Assembly (NCBI RefSeq): GCF_014851685.1
Contig: NZ_JACVAC010000003.1
Span: 471,290-535,289, forward strand
Source: Pseudomonas sp. PDM05
Lineage (GTDB): Bacteria; Pseudomonadota; Gammaproteobacteria; Pseudomonadales; Pseudomonadaceae
Length of the DNA: 64,000 nucleotides
Direction of reading: 5' to 3'
Shown: positions 37,325 through 45,304 of the stretch, one piece after another
Position numbering within the stretch: the first letter of the stretch is position 1
Layout of the letters: each line of letters starts with the position of its first letter
Notes under the pieces: generated by a model
What the model was told of the DNA's origin: nothing
Database searches by the model: none
Seen by the model: the letters and a program-made list of their open reading frames with translations, nothing else
Made by a program: the position numbers and the translations under genes

Positions 37325-37683
37325 ACCCTGTCTGGCGAGCCGAGTCAGGTTGCAAAGCGTCGACGCAGGTTCACAAGCTCACCGCTTGCTGAACTTGCGA
37401 CGGGCTTGTGACATTCATCCGCTGCCTCTCATGCCGCTCGTAGTCGCAAATTTCCTTTTCGCCCGACTCCAACCATTACTTGGTGTGTCGGCGTGACCAT
37501 CTATCGATAAAATTTGTTCGGTGCCATAGGCCATTTCTGACATGGCACCCGCGTAATCCCAGGTATTTCTGCCATCCCTTCCAAGTTGTCCTGAATCTCT
37601 GAGCGAGCCGAGTTTGGCAGGTTCACGGCATATTCAACGGGCAATTTGTCGCATTTGAACTGACCGTTCGGACAGTTATTATG

Positions 37684-37708
37684 AAAAAAAGCCATGCCGA
37701 TTCGGCAT
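37684..37708 (-). terminator. Minus-strand rho-independent terminator
   Basis: Perfect 7-bp stem ATGCCGA/TCGGCAT with a one-base centre on paper (a small loop in RNA), followed on the minus strand by GGC and seven T residues. No known gene upstream on that strand uses it except the 28-codon ORF at 37728-37814. Confidence 0.6.
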
Positions 37709-37727
37709 AGGGTAGGCGTTTACGGCA

Positions 37728-37814
37728 TTAGACGCCGCTCCCTTGCATCGGAATAGTTGCGCCTTTTTTCGCCTGCCAGTAAGCCATTTCGGCCACGCTG
37801 CGGTGACCTTTCAT
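37728..37814 (-). CDS. Possible 28-residue peptide upstream of gltP
   Basis: Short ORF with sensible codon use, product beginning MKGHRSVAEMAYWQAKKGA and ending QGSGV. It ends 20 bp before a good minus-strand terminator, so ORF and terminator could form one very short transcription unit divergent from gltP. The ribosome binding site is weak (no GGAG in the expected place). It may equally be a remnant of a larger gene or a non-coding RNA. Confidence 0.3.
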   Translation of the reverse strand: MKGHRSVAEMAYWQAKKGATIPMQGSGV

Positions 37815-37898
37815 GGAGGCAGATGCTCACACTTTTTCGCTTTCGAGCGTTGCGGCTGGCGCATTTGCCTTGAGTTCACTTGAAGTAAGGGTAATGAC

Positions 37899-39230
37899 AT
37901 GAAGAAGGCAAAGCTAAGCCTCGCCTGGCAGATCCTCATCGGTTTGGTATTGGGGATCGCGATCGGTGCAGTGCTCAACCATTTCAGTGCTGAAAAGGCC
38001 TGGTGGATCAGCAATGTGTTGCAGCCAGCGGGCGATATCTTTATTCGCCTGATCAAGATGATCGTGATCCCGATTGTGATTTCCTCGCTGATCGTCGGCA
38101 TTGCCGGTGTCGGTGACGCGAAGAAACTCGGGCGTATCGGCGTCAAAACCATCCTTTACTTCGAAATTGTCACGACCATCGCCATCGTGGTCGGGCTGCT
38201 GCTGGCCAACGTGTTCCATCCGGGTGCCGGCATCGACATGAGTACCCTGGGTACGGTCGATATTTCCAAATACCAGGCCACGGCTGCCGAAGTGCAGCAC
38301 GAGCATGCGTTCATCCAGACCATCCTCAACCTGATCCCGTCGAACATCTTCGCCGCCGTCGCCCGTGGCGAAATGCTGCCGATCATCTTCTTCTCGGTGC
38401 TGTTCGGCCTGGGCCTGTCGAGCCTCAAGCCTGAACTGCGCGAGCCGCTGGTGACCATGTTCCAGGGCGTGTCCGAGAGCATGTTCAAAGTCACCCACAT
38501 GATCATGAAGTACGCGCCTATCGGCGTATTCGCACTGATCGCGGTGACTGTCGCCAACTTCGGCTTCGCCTCGCTGCTGCCGCTGGCCAAGCTGGTGATC
38601 CTGGTTTACGTCGCCATCCTGTTCTTCGCCTTTGTAATCCTCGGCCTGATCGCCCGCCTGTTCGGCTTCTCGGTGATCAAGCTGATGCGCATCTTCAAGG
38701 ATGAGCTGGTGCTGGCCTACTCCACCGCCAGCTCCGAGACCGTGCTGCCGCGTGTGATCGAGAAGATGGAAGCCTACGGCGCGCCAAAAGCGATCTGCAG
38801 CTTCGTGGTGCCGACCGGCTACTCCTTCAACCTCGACGGTTCGACCCTGTACCAGAGCATCGCGGCGATCTTTATCGCCCAGCTGTATGGCATCGACCTG
38901 TCGGTCGGCCAGCAACTGATGCTGGTGCTGACCCTGATGGTCACCTCCAAAGGCATCGCCGGTGTACCGGGCGTGTCCTTCGTGGTGCTGCTGGCCACCC
39001 TGGGCAGCGTCGGCATTCCGCTGGAAGGCCTGGCATTCATCGCCGGTGTCGACCGCATCATGGACATGGCACGTACCGCCCTGAACGTGATCGGCAACGC
39101 CTTGGCCGTGTTGGTCATCGCCCGTTGGGAAGGCATGTACGACGACGCCAAGGGCGAACGCTACTGGAATTCCCTGCCGCACTGGCGCAGCAAGGAAGCC
39201 GCTCCGGCCGCACAAGCGACCCGCAGCTGA
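37899..39230 (+). CDS. gltP: Glutamate/aspartate:proton symporter
   Basis: Dicarboxylate/amino acid:cation symporter family, 443 residues. Signature pieces: N-terminal helix LAWQILIGLVLGIAIGAVLNH, the re-entrant loop YSTASSETVLPRVIEKME (serine-rich motif), VVPTGYSFNLDGSTLYQSIAAIFIAQ (NLDG motif), SKGIAGVPGVSFVVLLATL and RIMDMARTALNVIGNALAV (substrate-binding Asp/Arg/Asn region). AAGTAAGGGTAATGAC precedes the ATG. Monocistronic with a terminator after it. The exact substrate (glutamate, aspartate or C4-dicarboxylate) is by family. Confidence 0.92.
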   Translation: MKKAKLSLAWQILIGLVLGIAIGAVLNHFSAEKAWWISNVLQPAGDIFIRLIKMIVIPIVISSLIVGIAGVGDAKKLGRIGVKTILYFEIVTTIAIVVGLLLANVFHPGAGIDMSTLGTVDISKYQATAAEVQHEHAFIQTILNLIPSNIFAAVARGEMLPIIFFSVLFGLGLSSLKPELREPLVTMFQGVSESMFKVTHMIMKYAPIGVFALIAVTVANFGFASLLPLAKLVILVYVAILFFAFVILGLIARLFGFSVIKLMRIFKDELVLAYSTASSETVLPRVIEKMEAYGAPKAICSFVVPTGYSFNLDGSTLYQSIAAIFIAQLYGIDLSVGQQLMLVLTLMVTSKGIAGVPGVSFVVLLATLGSVGIPLEGLAFIAGVDRIMDMARTALNVIGNALAVLVIARWEGMYDDAKGERYWNSLPHWRSKEAAPAAQATRS

Positions 39231-39247
39231 TAGCGCAAGCGCTTCAA

Positions 39248-39276
39248 GACAAACCCCGGGAAATCCGGGGTTTGTC
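39248..39276 (+). terminator. Terminator after gltP
   Basis: GACAAACCCCGG and CCGGGGTTTGTC form a perfect 12-bp stem around GAAAT; a short T run (GTTT) follows. Confidence 0.75.
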
Positions 39277-39327
39277 GTTTCTGCCAGCCCCGTTATCATT
39301 CGGCCCATCTTCTGGGGGATTTAACTG

Positions 39328-40557
39328 ATGCTCAATGGCCTATGGCTTGGCTTCTTTGTCGTGGCAATGGTGTCAGCGCTGGTGCAGTGGCTGGTGGGCG
39401 GCAACGCCGGGATTTTTTCGGCGATGGTCGAAAGCATTTTCGCCATGGCCAAACTGTCGGTGGAAGTCATGGTGCTGCTGTTCGGCACCCTGACCTTGTG
39501 GCTGGGCTTCCTGCGTATCGCGGAAAAAGCCGGGATCGTCGATTGGCTGGCCAAGGCCCTTGGCCCGCTGTTCCGCCGCTTGATGCCGGAAGTGCCCGCC
39601 GGCCACCCCGCCATCGGCTTGATCACCCTCAACTTCGCCGCCAACGGCCTGGGCCTGGACAACGCCGCCACGCCCATCGGCCTCAAGGCCATGAAGGCGC
39701 TGCAAGAGCTCAACCCCATTCCCAGCACTGCAAGCAACGCGCAGATCCTGTTCCTGGTGCTCAATGCGTCCTCGCTGACGCTGTTGCCGGTGACCATCTT
39801 CATGTACCGCGCCCAGCAAGGCGCCGCTGATCCGACGCTGGTGTTCCTGCCGATCCTGCTGGCCACCAGCGCCTCGACCCTGGTCGGCCTGCTGTCGGTG
39901 GCGATCATGCAGCGCCTGCGCCTGTGGGACCCTGTGGTGCTGGCCTACCTGATTCCCGGCGCGTTGGTGCTGGGTGGCTTCATGGCGTTGCTGGCCACCC
40001 TGTCCGCCACTGCGCTGGCCAGCCTGTCGTCGATCCTTGGCAACCTCACCTTGTTTGGCTTGATCATGCTGTTCCTGATCATTGGTGCGCTGCGTAAGGT
40101 CAAGGTGTACGAAGCGTTTGTCGAAGGCGCCAAAGAAGGCTTCGACGTGGCCAAGAACCTGCTGCCGTACCTGGTGGCGATGTTGTGTGCGGTCGGTGTG
40201 TTGCGCGCCTCGGGGGCGCTGGAGTTCGGCCTGGAAGGGATTCGCCACCTGGTGGCCTGGACCGGCATGGACACGCGCTTCGTGGATGCCTTGCCGACCG
40301 CGATGGTCAAGCCGTTCTCCGGCAGTGCTGCACGGGCGATGCTGATCGAGACCATGCAGACCCAGGGCGTGGACAGTTTCCCGGCGCTGGTCGCGGCGAC
40401 GATCCAGGGCAGTACCGAGACCACCTTCTACGTGTTGGCGGTGTACTTTGGCTCGGTTGGGATTCAGCGGGCGCGGCATGCCGTGGGCTGTGCGCTGCTG
40501 GCGGAGTTTGCGGGTGTCGTCGCGGCTATCGCGGTGTGCTACTGGTTCTTTGGCTGA
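39328..40557 (+). CDS. SpmA/SpmB-like fusion with two nucleoside-recognition (Gate) domains
   Basis: A 409-residue inner-membrane protein with about ten helices. The N-terminal half (LTLWLGFLRIAEKAGIVDWLAKALGPLFRRLMPEVP, then LNFAANGLGLDNAATPIGLKAM) matches spore maturation protein A, and the C-terminal half (EGAKEGFDVAKNLLPYLVAMLCAVGVLRASGAL, then SAARAMLIETMQTQG, then GSTETTFYVLAVYFGSVG) matches SpmB. Two separate Bacillus proteins are therefore one here. Pseudomonads do not sporulate, and the function is unknown; Gate-domain proteins are thought to move nucleosides or other small solutes. Position matches PA5478. Confidence 0.88.
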   Translation: MLNGLWLGFFVVAMVSALVQWLVGGNAGIFSAMVESIFAMAKLSVEVMVLLFGTLTLWLGFLRIAEKAGIVDWLAKALGPLFRRLMPEVPAGHPAIGLITLNFAANGLGLDNAATPIGLKAMKALQELNPIPSTASNAQILFLVLNASSLTLLPVTIFMYRAQQGAADPTLVFLPILLATSASTLVGLLSVAIMQRLRLWDPVVLAYLIPGALVLGGFMALLATLSATALASLSSILGNLTLFGLIMLFLIIGALRKVKVYEAFVEGAKEGFDVAKNLLPYLVAMLCAVGVLRASGALEFGLEGIRHLVAWTGMDTRFVDALPTAMVKPFSGSAARAMLIETMQTQGVDSFPALVAATIQGSTETTFYVLAVYFGSVGIQRARHAVGCALLAEFAGVVAAIAVCYWFFG

Positions 40558-40569
40558 GGCTGAGATCGC

Positions 40570-40642
40570 TATCGCAGGCAAGCCAGCTCCCACATTTGAC
40601 TGTATTCACAAATCAAAAATGTGGGAGCGGGCTTGCCCGCGA
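40570..40642. repeat. REPIN with two different REP variants
   Basis: The left copy reads ATCGCAGGCAAGCCAGCTCC, the right one GTGGGAGCGGGCTTGCCCGC. The left copy carries A at two stem positions where the other has G and C, a second known REP variant, so the pair is mixed. It lies between the convergent SpmA/B-like gene and the Mla-type lipoprotein gene. Confidence 0.85.
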
Positions 40643-40650
40643 AGAGGCCC

Positions 40651-41262
40651 TCAGCGTTTCGGCGCTGTATTGCCCTGCTGCACCACCCACTCCACCACCT
40701 GCTTGTTCAACTGATCCCCCGCCAGCCCAAACCCGGCCACCACCGCCGGCACTTTGGTGTCATTCACCGGCTGCCTCACTTCAAACCGCCGGCTGGCAAT
40801 AATCCGCTGATCACTGCCGCGCACCAATCGTGCGTCGAGGCGGATCACCACCTCCACGGCATTGCCGCGGTATTCACTCTGGAACGCCTGCAGTTGCCCG
40901 CCCAGCTCGTAGTCGGCTTGCAGATTGGTCTCGTCGGTACTCAGCAACGTTACCCGCCCATCGCGCTGGAACCCGTCCAGCAGGCGATTGCGCAGCAGCA
41001 CCGGCGACGGGTCGCTCCAGCGCGAATTGGCATAGCTGCTGATCAGGTCGCCATTGGGCACCACGGCAATACGTGGGCTGTCGAGAAATTCGCTGGTCTG
41101 GGGCTTGGTCACGCGCAATGACCAGGCCACTGGCGTGCCTTGGGTCGCCGCTGGGGCTGCCGCCAAGCGATACACGTCCGATGGGTCAGGCTTGGGCAGG
41201 ATCGAGCACGCGCTCACCAGGGCCAGGGCTACAGGGGCGATCAGTTGATAAGCACGCTTCAT
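40651..41262 (-). CDS. PqiC/ABC-type transport auxiliary lipoprotein
   Basis: A 203-residue lipoprotein: signal peptide with lipobox LVSAC (Cys19), then the ABC_trans_aux (DUF330) domain with VYRLAAAPA and SRWSDPSPVLLRNRLLDGFQ. In the PqiABC and similar systems this outer-membrane lipoprotein works with the MCE protein in moving lipids across the periplasm. It overlaps the MCE gene by four bases (ATGA) and is the last gene of the operon 44147-40651. Confidence 0.88.
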   Translation of the reverse strand: MKRAYQLIAPVALALVSACSILPKPDPSDVYRLAAAPAATQGTPVAWSLRVTKPQTSEFLDSPRIAVVPNGDLISSYANSRWSDPSPVLLRNRLLDGFQRDGRVTLLSTDETNLQADYELGGQLQAFQSEYRGNAVEVVIRLDARLVRGSDQRIIASRRFEVRQPVNDTKVPAVVAGFGLAGDQLNKQVVEWVVQQGNTAPKR

Positions 41263-42197
41263 GGCGTGAACTCCTTGTTCTTGTCGCTGCCCAGCAGGTA
41301 GCCGCTGGGGTTGGCTTCCAGGCGGCGGGAGATGGCGCGCAGCGAGCCGAGGGTTTCACGCAGTTCGCGCACGGCCGGCGCCAGTTCGTTGAGGCCCTGC
41401 ATGCCGCTGTTCACCGAGTCCTTGTTGTCGGTCAGCAAGGTGTTGATGGTGGCGGTGCTTTTTTCCAGGGATTTCATCGCCTGCTCGGCACTGCTGAACG
41501 CCTGCTTGCCTTGATCGTTGAGCAGGCCGTTGGCGTTGCGCATCAACACCGTGGTTTGTTCCAGGGCGCCGCTGGCTTGCTTGCTCACCTGCATCAGTTG
41601 CTGCATCACCACTTTGATGTCGCCGCGCTGGTCGGCGATGGCGCCGGTGGTTTGCTGCAAGTTGTCCAGGGTAGTGGTCAGGCGCTCGACGTTCTCCCGG
41701 GAGAACAGCGCATTGGCGTTATGCAGCAGCAGGTTGATGCTGCTCATCAGGTCGTTGCTGTTGTTGAGCAAGCGCGCGATCGGCGATGGCGAGGCGATGA
41801 TTTCCGGCAGGTTGCCGTTCTTGCCCTTGAGCACCGGGCTTTGTGGCGTGCCGCCGCTGAGCTGGATGATCGAGGTGCCGGTGATGCCGGTCAGTGCCAG
41901 TTTGGCCTGGGTGTCTTCCTTGATCGGCGTCTGCCCGGCCAGGCGGATGCGCGCGAGGACGCGGCGTGGGTCCTTGGGGTCCAGGCGCAGGCTGATCACG
42001 TCGCCGACCTTGATCCCGCTGTACTGCACCGAACTGCCCTGGGACAGGCCGCTGACGGCCTCGTTGAACACCACTTCGTAATCCTGGAAGGCGCTGTCGA
42101 TGCTGGACTTGGCCAGCCACAGGCCAAACAGCATCGCGCCGACCACTACGATCACGCTGAACAGACCGATCATCACATGATGGGCGCGGGTTTCCAT
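41259..42197 (-). CDS. MlaD-family MCE protein
   Basis: Inner-membrane-anchored, periplasmic lipid-binding protein, 312 residues: one helix (HVMIGLFSVIVVVGAMLFGLWL), one MCE domain (YEVVFNEAVSGLSQGSSVQYSGIKVGDV, then ALTGITGTSIIQLSG), then a long helical, coiled-coil-prone region (residues 150-290) that could span the periplasm. ATG at 42197 is one base after the ATPase stop; the longer open frame is inside the ATPase gene. E. coli MlaD is shorter and lacks this helical tail, so this is closer to the PqiB/actinobacterial arrangement. Confidence 0.9.
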   Translation of the reverse strand: METRAHHVMIGLFSVIVVVGAMLFGLWLAKSSIDSAFQDYEVVFNEAVSGLSQGSSVQYSGIKVGDVISLRLDPKDPRRVLARIRLAGQTPIKEDTQAKLALTGITGTSIIQLSGGTPQSPVLKGKNGNLPEIIASPSPIARLLNNSNDLMSSINLLLHNANALFSRENVERLTTTLDNLQQTTGAIADQRGDIKVVMQQLMQVSKQASGALEQTTVLMRNANGLLNDQGKQAFSSAEQAMKSLEKSTATINTLLTDNKDSVNSGMQGLNELAPAVRELRETLGSLRAISRRLEANPSGYLLGSDKNKEFTP

Positions 42198-42198
42198 G

Positions 42199-43002
42199 TC
42201 ATACCTCGTTGAGCGGTTGAGCGGCATCCAATGCCGCACGGCCCCGGGGGCCGTGGAAATATTCGTGAATCCAGGCGTCATCGGTTTCCGAGACGACATC
42301 GATGGCATCCGCCACCAGCACTTTCTTTTGCGCCAACACCGCCACGCGGTCGGTGATGGTGTACAGCGTGTCCAGGTCGTGGGTGACCAGGAACACGCTC
42401 AGGCCCAGCGCATCGCGCAGGGTCAGGATCAGTTGGTCGAATTGTGCCGCGCCAATCGGGTCGAGGCCGGCGGTGGGTTCGTCAAGGAACAGGATGTCCG
42501 GGTCCAGGGCCAACGCACGGGCCAGGGCGGCGCGCTTGATCATGCCGCCGGACAGCGACGCCGGGTATTTGTCGGCCGCTGACAGGGGCAGCCCGGCCAG
42601 TGCGAGCTTGACCGCTGCCAAGTGCTCGGCGTCACGGCGGCTGAGGCCGGCGTGTTCGATCAACGGCAGGGCGACGTTCTCGGTGACGGTCAACGAGGAA
42701 AACAGCGCGCCCTTCTGGAACAGCACGCCGAAGCGCCGTTCCACCAACGAACGTTCATGCTCCGCCAGGCTCGGCAGGTTCTTGCCGAACACCCGCACTT
42801 CGCCTTCACTGGGCCGCCGCAAGCCGACGATGCTGCGCAACAGCACCGACTTGCCGCTGCCGGAACCGCCGACCACCGCGAGGATCTCGCCCTTGTACAA
42901 ATCCAGGTCGAGGTTCTCGTGCACGCTCTGGCTGCCAAAGCGATTGCACAGCCCGCGCACTTCAATCACCGCCTCACTGGGCGCTCGGTGCAGGCGACTC
43001 AC
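42199..43002 (-). CDS. Mla-type ABC transporter ATP-binding protein
   Basis: MlaF-like ATPase, 267 residues. Walker A GGSGSGKSV, signature LSGGMIKRAALARAL (the GGM form is typical of MlaF), Walker B ILFLDEPTAGLD. The start is GTG at 43002, sharing four bases with the permease stop (GTGA); no ATG in this frame gives a sensible N-terminus. It supplies energy to the MlaE-type permease encoded just upstream. Confidence 0.92.
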   Translation of the reverse strand: MSRLHRAPSEAVIEVRGLCNRFGSQSVHENLDLDLYKGEILAVVGGSGSGKSVLLRSIVGLRRPSEGEVRVFGKNLPSLAEHERSLVERRFGVLFQKGALFSSLTVTENVALPLIEHAGLSRRDAEHLAAVKLALAGLPLSAADKYPASLSGGMIKRAALARALALDPDILFLDEPTAGLDPIGAAQFDQLILTLRDALGLSVFLVTHDLDTLYTITDRVAVLAQKKVLVADAIDVVSETDDAWIHEYFHGPRGRAALDAAQPLNEV

Positions 43003-44147
43003 CAGCTCATCTCCATGAAGAACAGCGCGGCGACCGCATCCAGCACAATCACCACAAAGATCGATTGCACCACGCTGGAGGTGGTGTGGGCGCCGACCGA
43101 CTCGGCACTGCCGCTGACCTTGAAGCCTTCCAGGCAGCCGATGGCGGCGATCAGGAACGCGAAGATCGGCGCTTTCACCATGCCCACCAGGAAATGCTGT
43201 ACGCCAATGTCGGATTTGAGCAGCGAGAGAAACATCGCCGGGGAAATATCCAGCGCCACGGCACACACCACGCCGCCGCCGACTATCCCTGACAGCATCG
43301 CCAGAAACGTCAGCATCGGCAGCGACACCAGCAGTGCCAGCACGCGTGGCAGCACCAGCAACTCCATGGGGTCCAGGCCGAGGGTGCGGATCGCGTCGAT
43401 TTCTTCGTTGGCCTTCATCGAGCCGATTTGTGCGGTAAAGGCACTGGCGGTGCGGCCGGCGATCAGGATTGCAGTCAGCAATACGCCGAATTCCCGTAGG
43501 AAAGAAAACGCCACCAGGTCCACGGTGAATATCGTCGCGCCAAAGCTTTTGAGCACCGTCGCACCGAGGAACGCCACCACGGCGCCGACCAGGAAGGTGA
43601 GCAAGGCGACGATGGGCGCGGCATCCAGGCCGGTCTGTTCGATATGCGCGACCATCGGCGTGATGCGCCAGCGCTTGGGCCGGAAAATGCCGCGGGCCAA
43701 GGTCTCCAGGATCAGGCCGATAAAGCCGAGCAATTGCTTGCTGTCGATCCAGACCTTGTCCACCGCCCGGCCGATGCGTGCCAGCACCTGGATGCCGGTG
43801 GCTTCTTCCGGGGCTTTATCGGGCACGCAGAAGTCATTGAGGGAGCGGTAGACGGTCTTGAGCAGTGCGCGGTCGGCGGCAGACAGGCTGCAATCGGTCT
43901 GTTCGGCGGATTGCTCGATACGGGTGGGGCCCAGCAGTTCCACCAGCAACGACGCACCAGCGGTGTCCAGGGCGCCGAGGCCGTTAAGGTCGATGCGTGC
44001 GCCGGCGTCGTATTGGCCGTCGAGCTTGTCCGACAGCTTTTTCAGGTTTGCGTAGTGGGCAAGCGTCCAGTCCCCCGTAATCTTGAGTAACGGCGGAGTG
44101 GAGGACGTATCGAGATGGGCTGCGCCGGCCGTGGTACTACTGGTCAT
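42999..44147 (-). CDS. MlaE-family permease with N-terminal STAS-like domain
   Basis: Inner-membrane lipid transporter permease, 382 residues. The first 110 residues form a STAS/MlaB-like domain (PLLKITGDWTLAHYANLKKL, DLNGLGALDTAGASLLVELLG), and the rest is the MlaE permease with five or six helices (LLTFLVGAVVAFLGATVLKSFGATIF, ILIAGRTASAFTAQIGSMKANEEIDAIRTLGLDP). Fusing the STAS part replaces the separate MlaB subunit of E. coli. ATG at 44147 has CGGAGCTT upstream; a GTG at 44174 is in frame but lacks this. First gene of the four-gene operon. Confidence 0.92.
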   Translation of the reverse strand: MTSSTTAGAAHLDTSSTPPLLKITGDWTLAHYANLKKLSDKLDGQYDAGARIDLNGLGALDTAGASLLVELLGPTRIEQSAEQTDCSLSAADRALLKTVYRSLNDFCVPDKAPEEATGIQVLARIGRAVDKVWIDSKQLLGFIGLILETLARGIFRPKRWRITPMVAHIEQTGLDAAPIVALLTFLVGAVVAFLGATVLKSFGATIFTVDLVAFSFLREFGVLLTAILIAGRTASAFTAQIGSMKANEEIDAIRTLGLDPMELLVLPRVLALLVSLPMLTFLAMLSGIVGGGVVCAVALDISPAMFLSLLKSDIGVQHFLVGMVKAPIFAFLIAAIGCLEGFKVSGSAESVGAHTTSSVVQSIFVVIVLDAVAALFFMEMSW

Positions 44148-44201
44148 AAGCTCCGAGCTTGTTTGGCTATCCACAATTGCTACGTAATAGCACGAACCTA
44201 C

Positions 44202-45233
44202 CTACTTTGGGTTGTCCGTTTGTGCTGCGTCGACGACTTTGAAGCGCAGTACGCCGATCACTTGGCCGTCTTCGGTCAGCACTTGCACCTGCCAGCGGCC
44301 GACGGCATCGCCGGGGAAATTCTGCTTGTGGGTCCAGGCGCGATAGCCTTCCTTGCGGCCGCCGTGGATGTCCAGGGCGATGCGGTCGACCTCTTTGCCA
44401 TTGAATTTCCACACGTGGTAGATCCGCTCGTCCAGGCCACGCGGGGCGTTGATCGCGGTGTAGGCGTAGAGCCCGTCGCTGCGCAGTTGGGCGAGGCTGA
44501 CTTGCTTGAGGTCATCGCCGGGCGTGCGGTCTTGCAGTTGGGTGCTGATGGCCACTTCTGTCATCCACAGGGTGGCCGGCGGTACCCAACTGCGTAGGAA
44601 CCAGCCCGCGCAACCGATCGTGGCAGTGACCCCCAGCAGCATCACCCAGCCCTTGAGGCTGCGCAGCGGCAGGCTCACCGCCAGGCTTGGGATCGACAAC
44701 GCCATGGCTACGCCCAGGGCGAGCTTGTAACTTTCGGCGGTGGTCAGGTGCAGGATGATCGGCAACGCGGTGAGCAGCGCGGCAAACAGGGTCAGGGTGT
44801 GCAGCGCGAGGAACAACGAGCGCTTGGGTGCCAGCCACTTGTAGTACAGCGGGTCGACGATCGACACCAGCGCTGCCGCGCCGAGCAGGCCGGTGAACAC
44901 CGATTGGCCGCTGTTCCAGGCAGTGGTGACGAAAAAGAATGGCAATACGAAGAACAGACTTTCCTGGTGGATCATCTGGGTCGCGTAGCGCAGCAGCGGC
45001 TCGGGGATTTCCCGCTTGAAGACCTTGGTGAACAGCTGGGTAAAGCTGTTCTCCAGCATCAGCCACAACCAGCTCACCAGCATGATCACCGCGATCCAAC
45101 TGGCCATGCCCTGCTGGCGATCCACCAGAATGAAGCTGCACACACCCGAGATAAAGCCGCCGAGTGCAATCACCCCTGGGTAGCGCTTCATCAGTTCGAG
45201 GATGCGGGTGATCAAGCGGGTCAGGTTTTGCAT
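44202..45233 (-). CDS. DUF5924/DUF2914 membrane protein
   Basis: A 343-residue protein with about seven hydrophobic helices in residues 20-235 (DUF5924-like) followed by a soluble C-terminal domain (residues 240-335, DUF2914: TEVAISTQLQDRTPGDDL, YHVWKFNGKEVDRIALDIHGGRKEGYRAWTHK, GRWQVQVLTEDGQVIGVLRFKVV). The C-terminal domain looks like a beta-sandwich facing the periplasm. Function unknown. 71 bp separate it from the M16 peptidase gene upstream on the same strand. Confidence 0.85.
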   Translation of the reverse strand: MQNLTRLITRILELMKRYPGVIALGGFISGVCSFILVDRQQGMASWIAVIMLVSWLWLMLENSFTQLFTKVFKREIPEPLLRYATQMIHQESLFFVLPFFFVTTAWNSGQSVFTGLLGAAALVSIVDPLYYKWLAPKRSLFLALHTLTLFAALLTALPIILHLTTAESYKLALGVAMALSIPSLAVSLPLRSLKGWVMLLGVTATIGCAGWFLRSWVPPATLWMTEVAISTQLQDRTPGDDLKQVSLAQLRSDGLYAYTAINAPRGLDERIYHVWKFNGKEVDRIALDIHGGRKEGYRAWTHKQNFPGDAVGRWQVQVLTEDGQVIGVLRFKVVDAAQTDNPK

Positions 45234-45304
45234 TCGGCGGTTCGCAGTCTTTGTAGGAAAAATCCCAGACAGAATAACGTCTTAGTCCTGGGTCCGGTGC
45301 CCGA

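Larger units (their letters stand above)
37325..37898. other. Long intergenic region upstream of gltP
   Basis: 574 bp. A 64-codon minus-strand frame (37501-37695) has no ribosome binding site and starts inside a hairpin, so I do not call it. The right half holds a 28-codon minus-strand ORF and a terminator described separately. The rest shows nothing I can name; it should also contain the gltP promoter. Confidence 0.6.

Noticed and set aside
37501..37695. 64-codon minus-strand ORF upstream of gltP
   Set aside because: Its ATG lies right after the stem of a terminator, there is no ribosome binding site, and the product has no coding-like pattern.
37914..39308. A 464-codon frame antisense to gltP
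   Set aside because: Composition is dominated by His, Asp and Gln, and the plus strand encodes an intact symporter.
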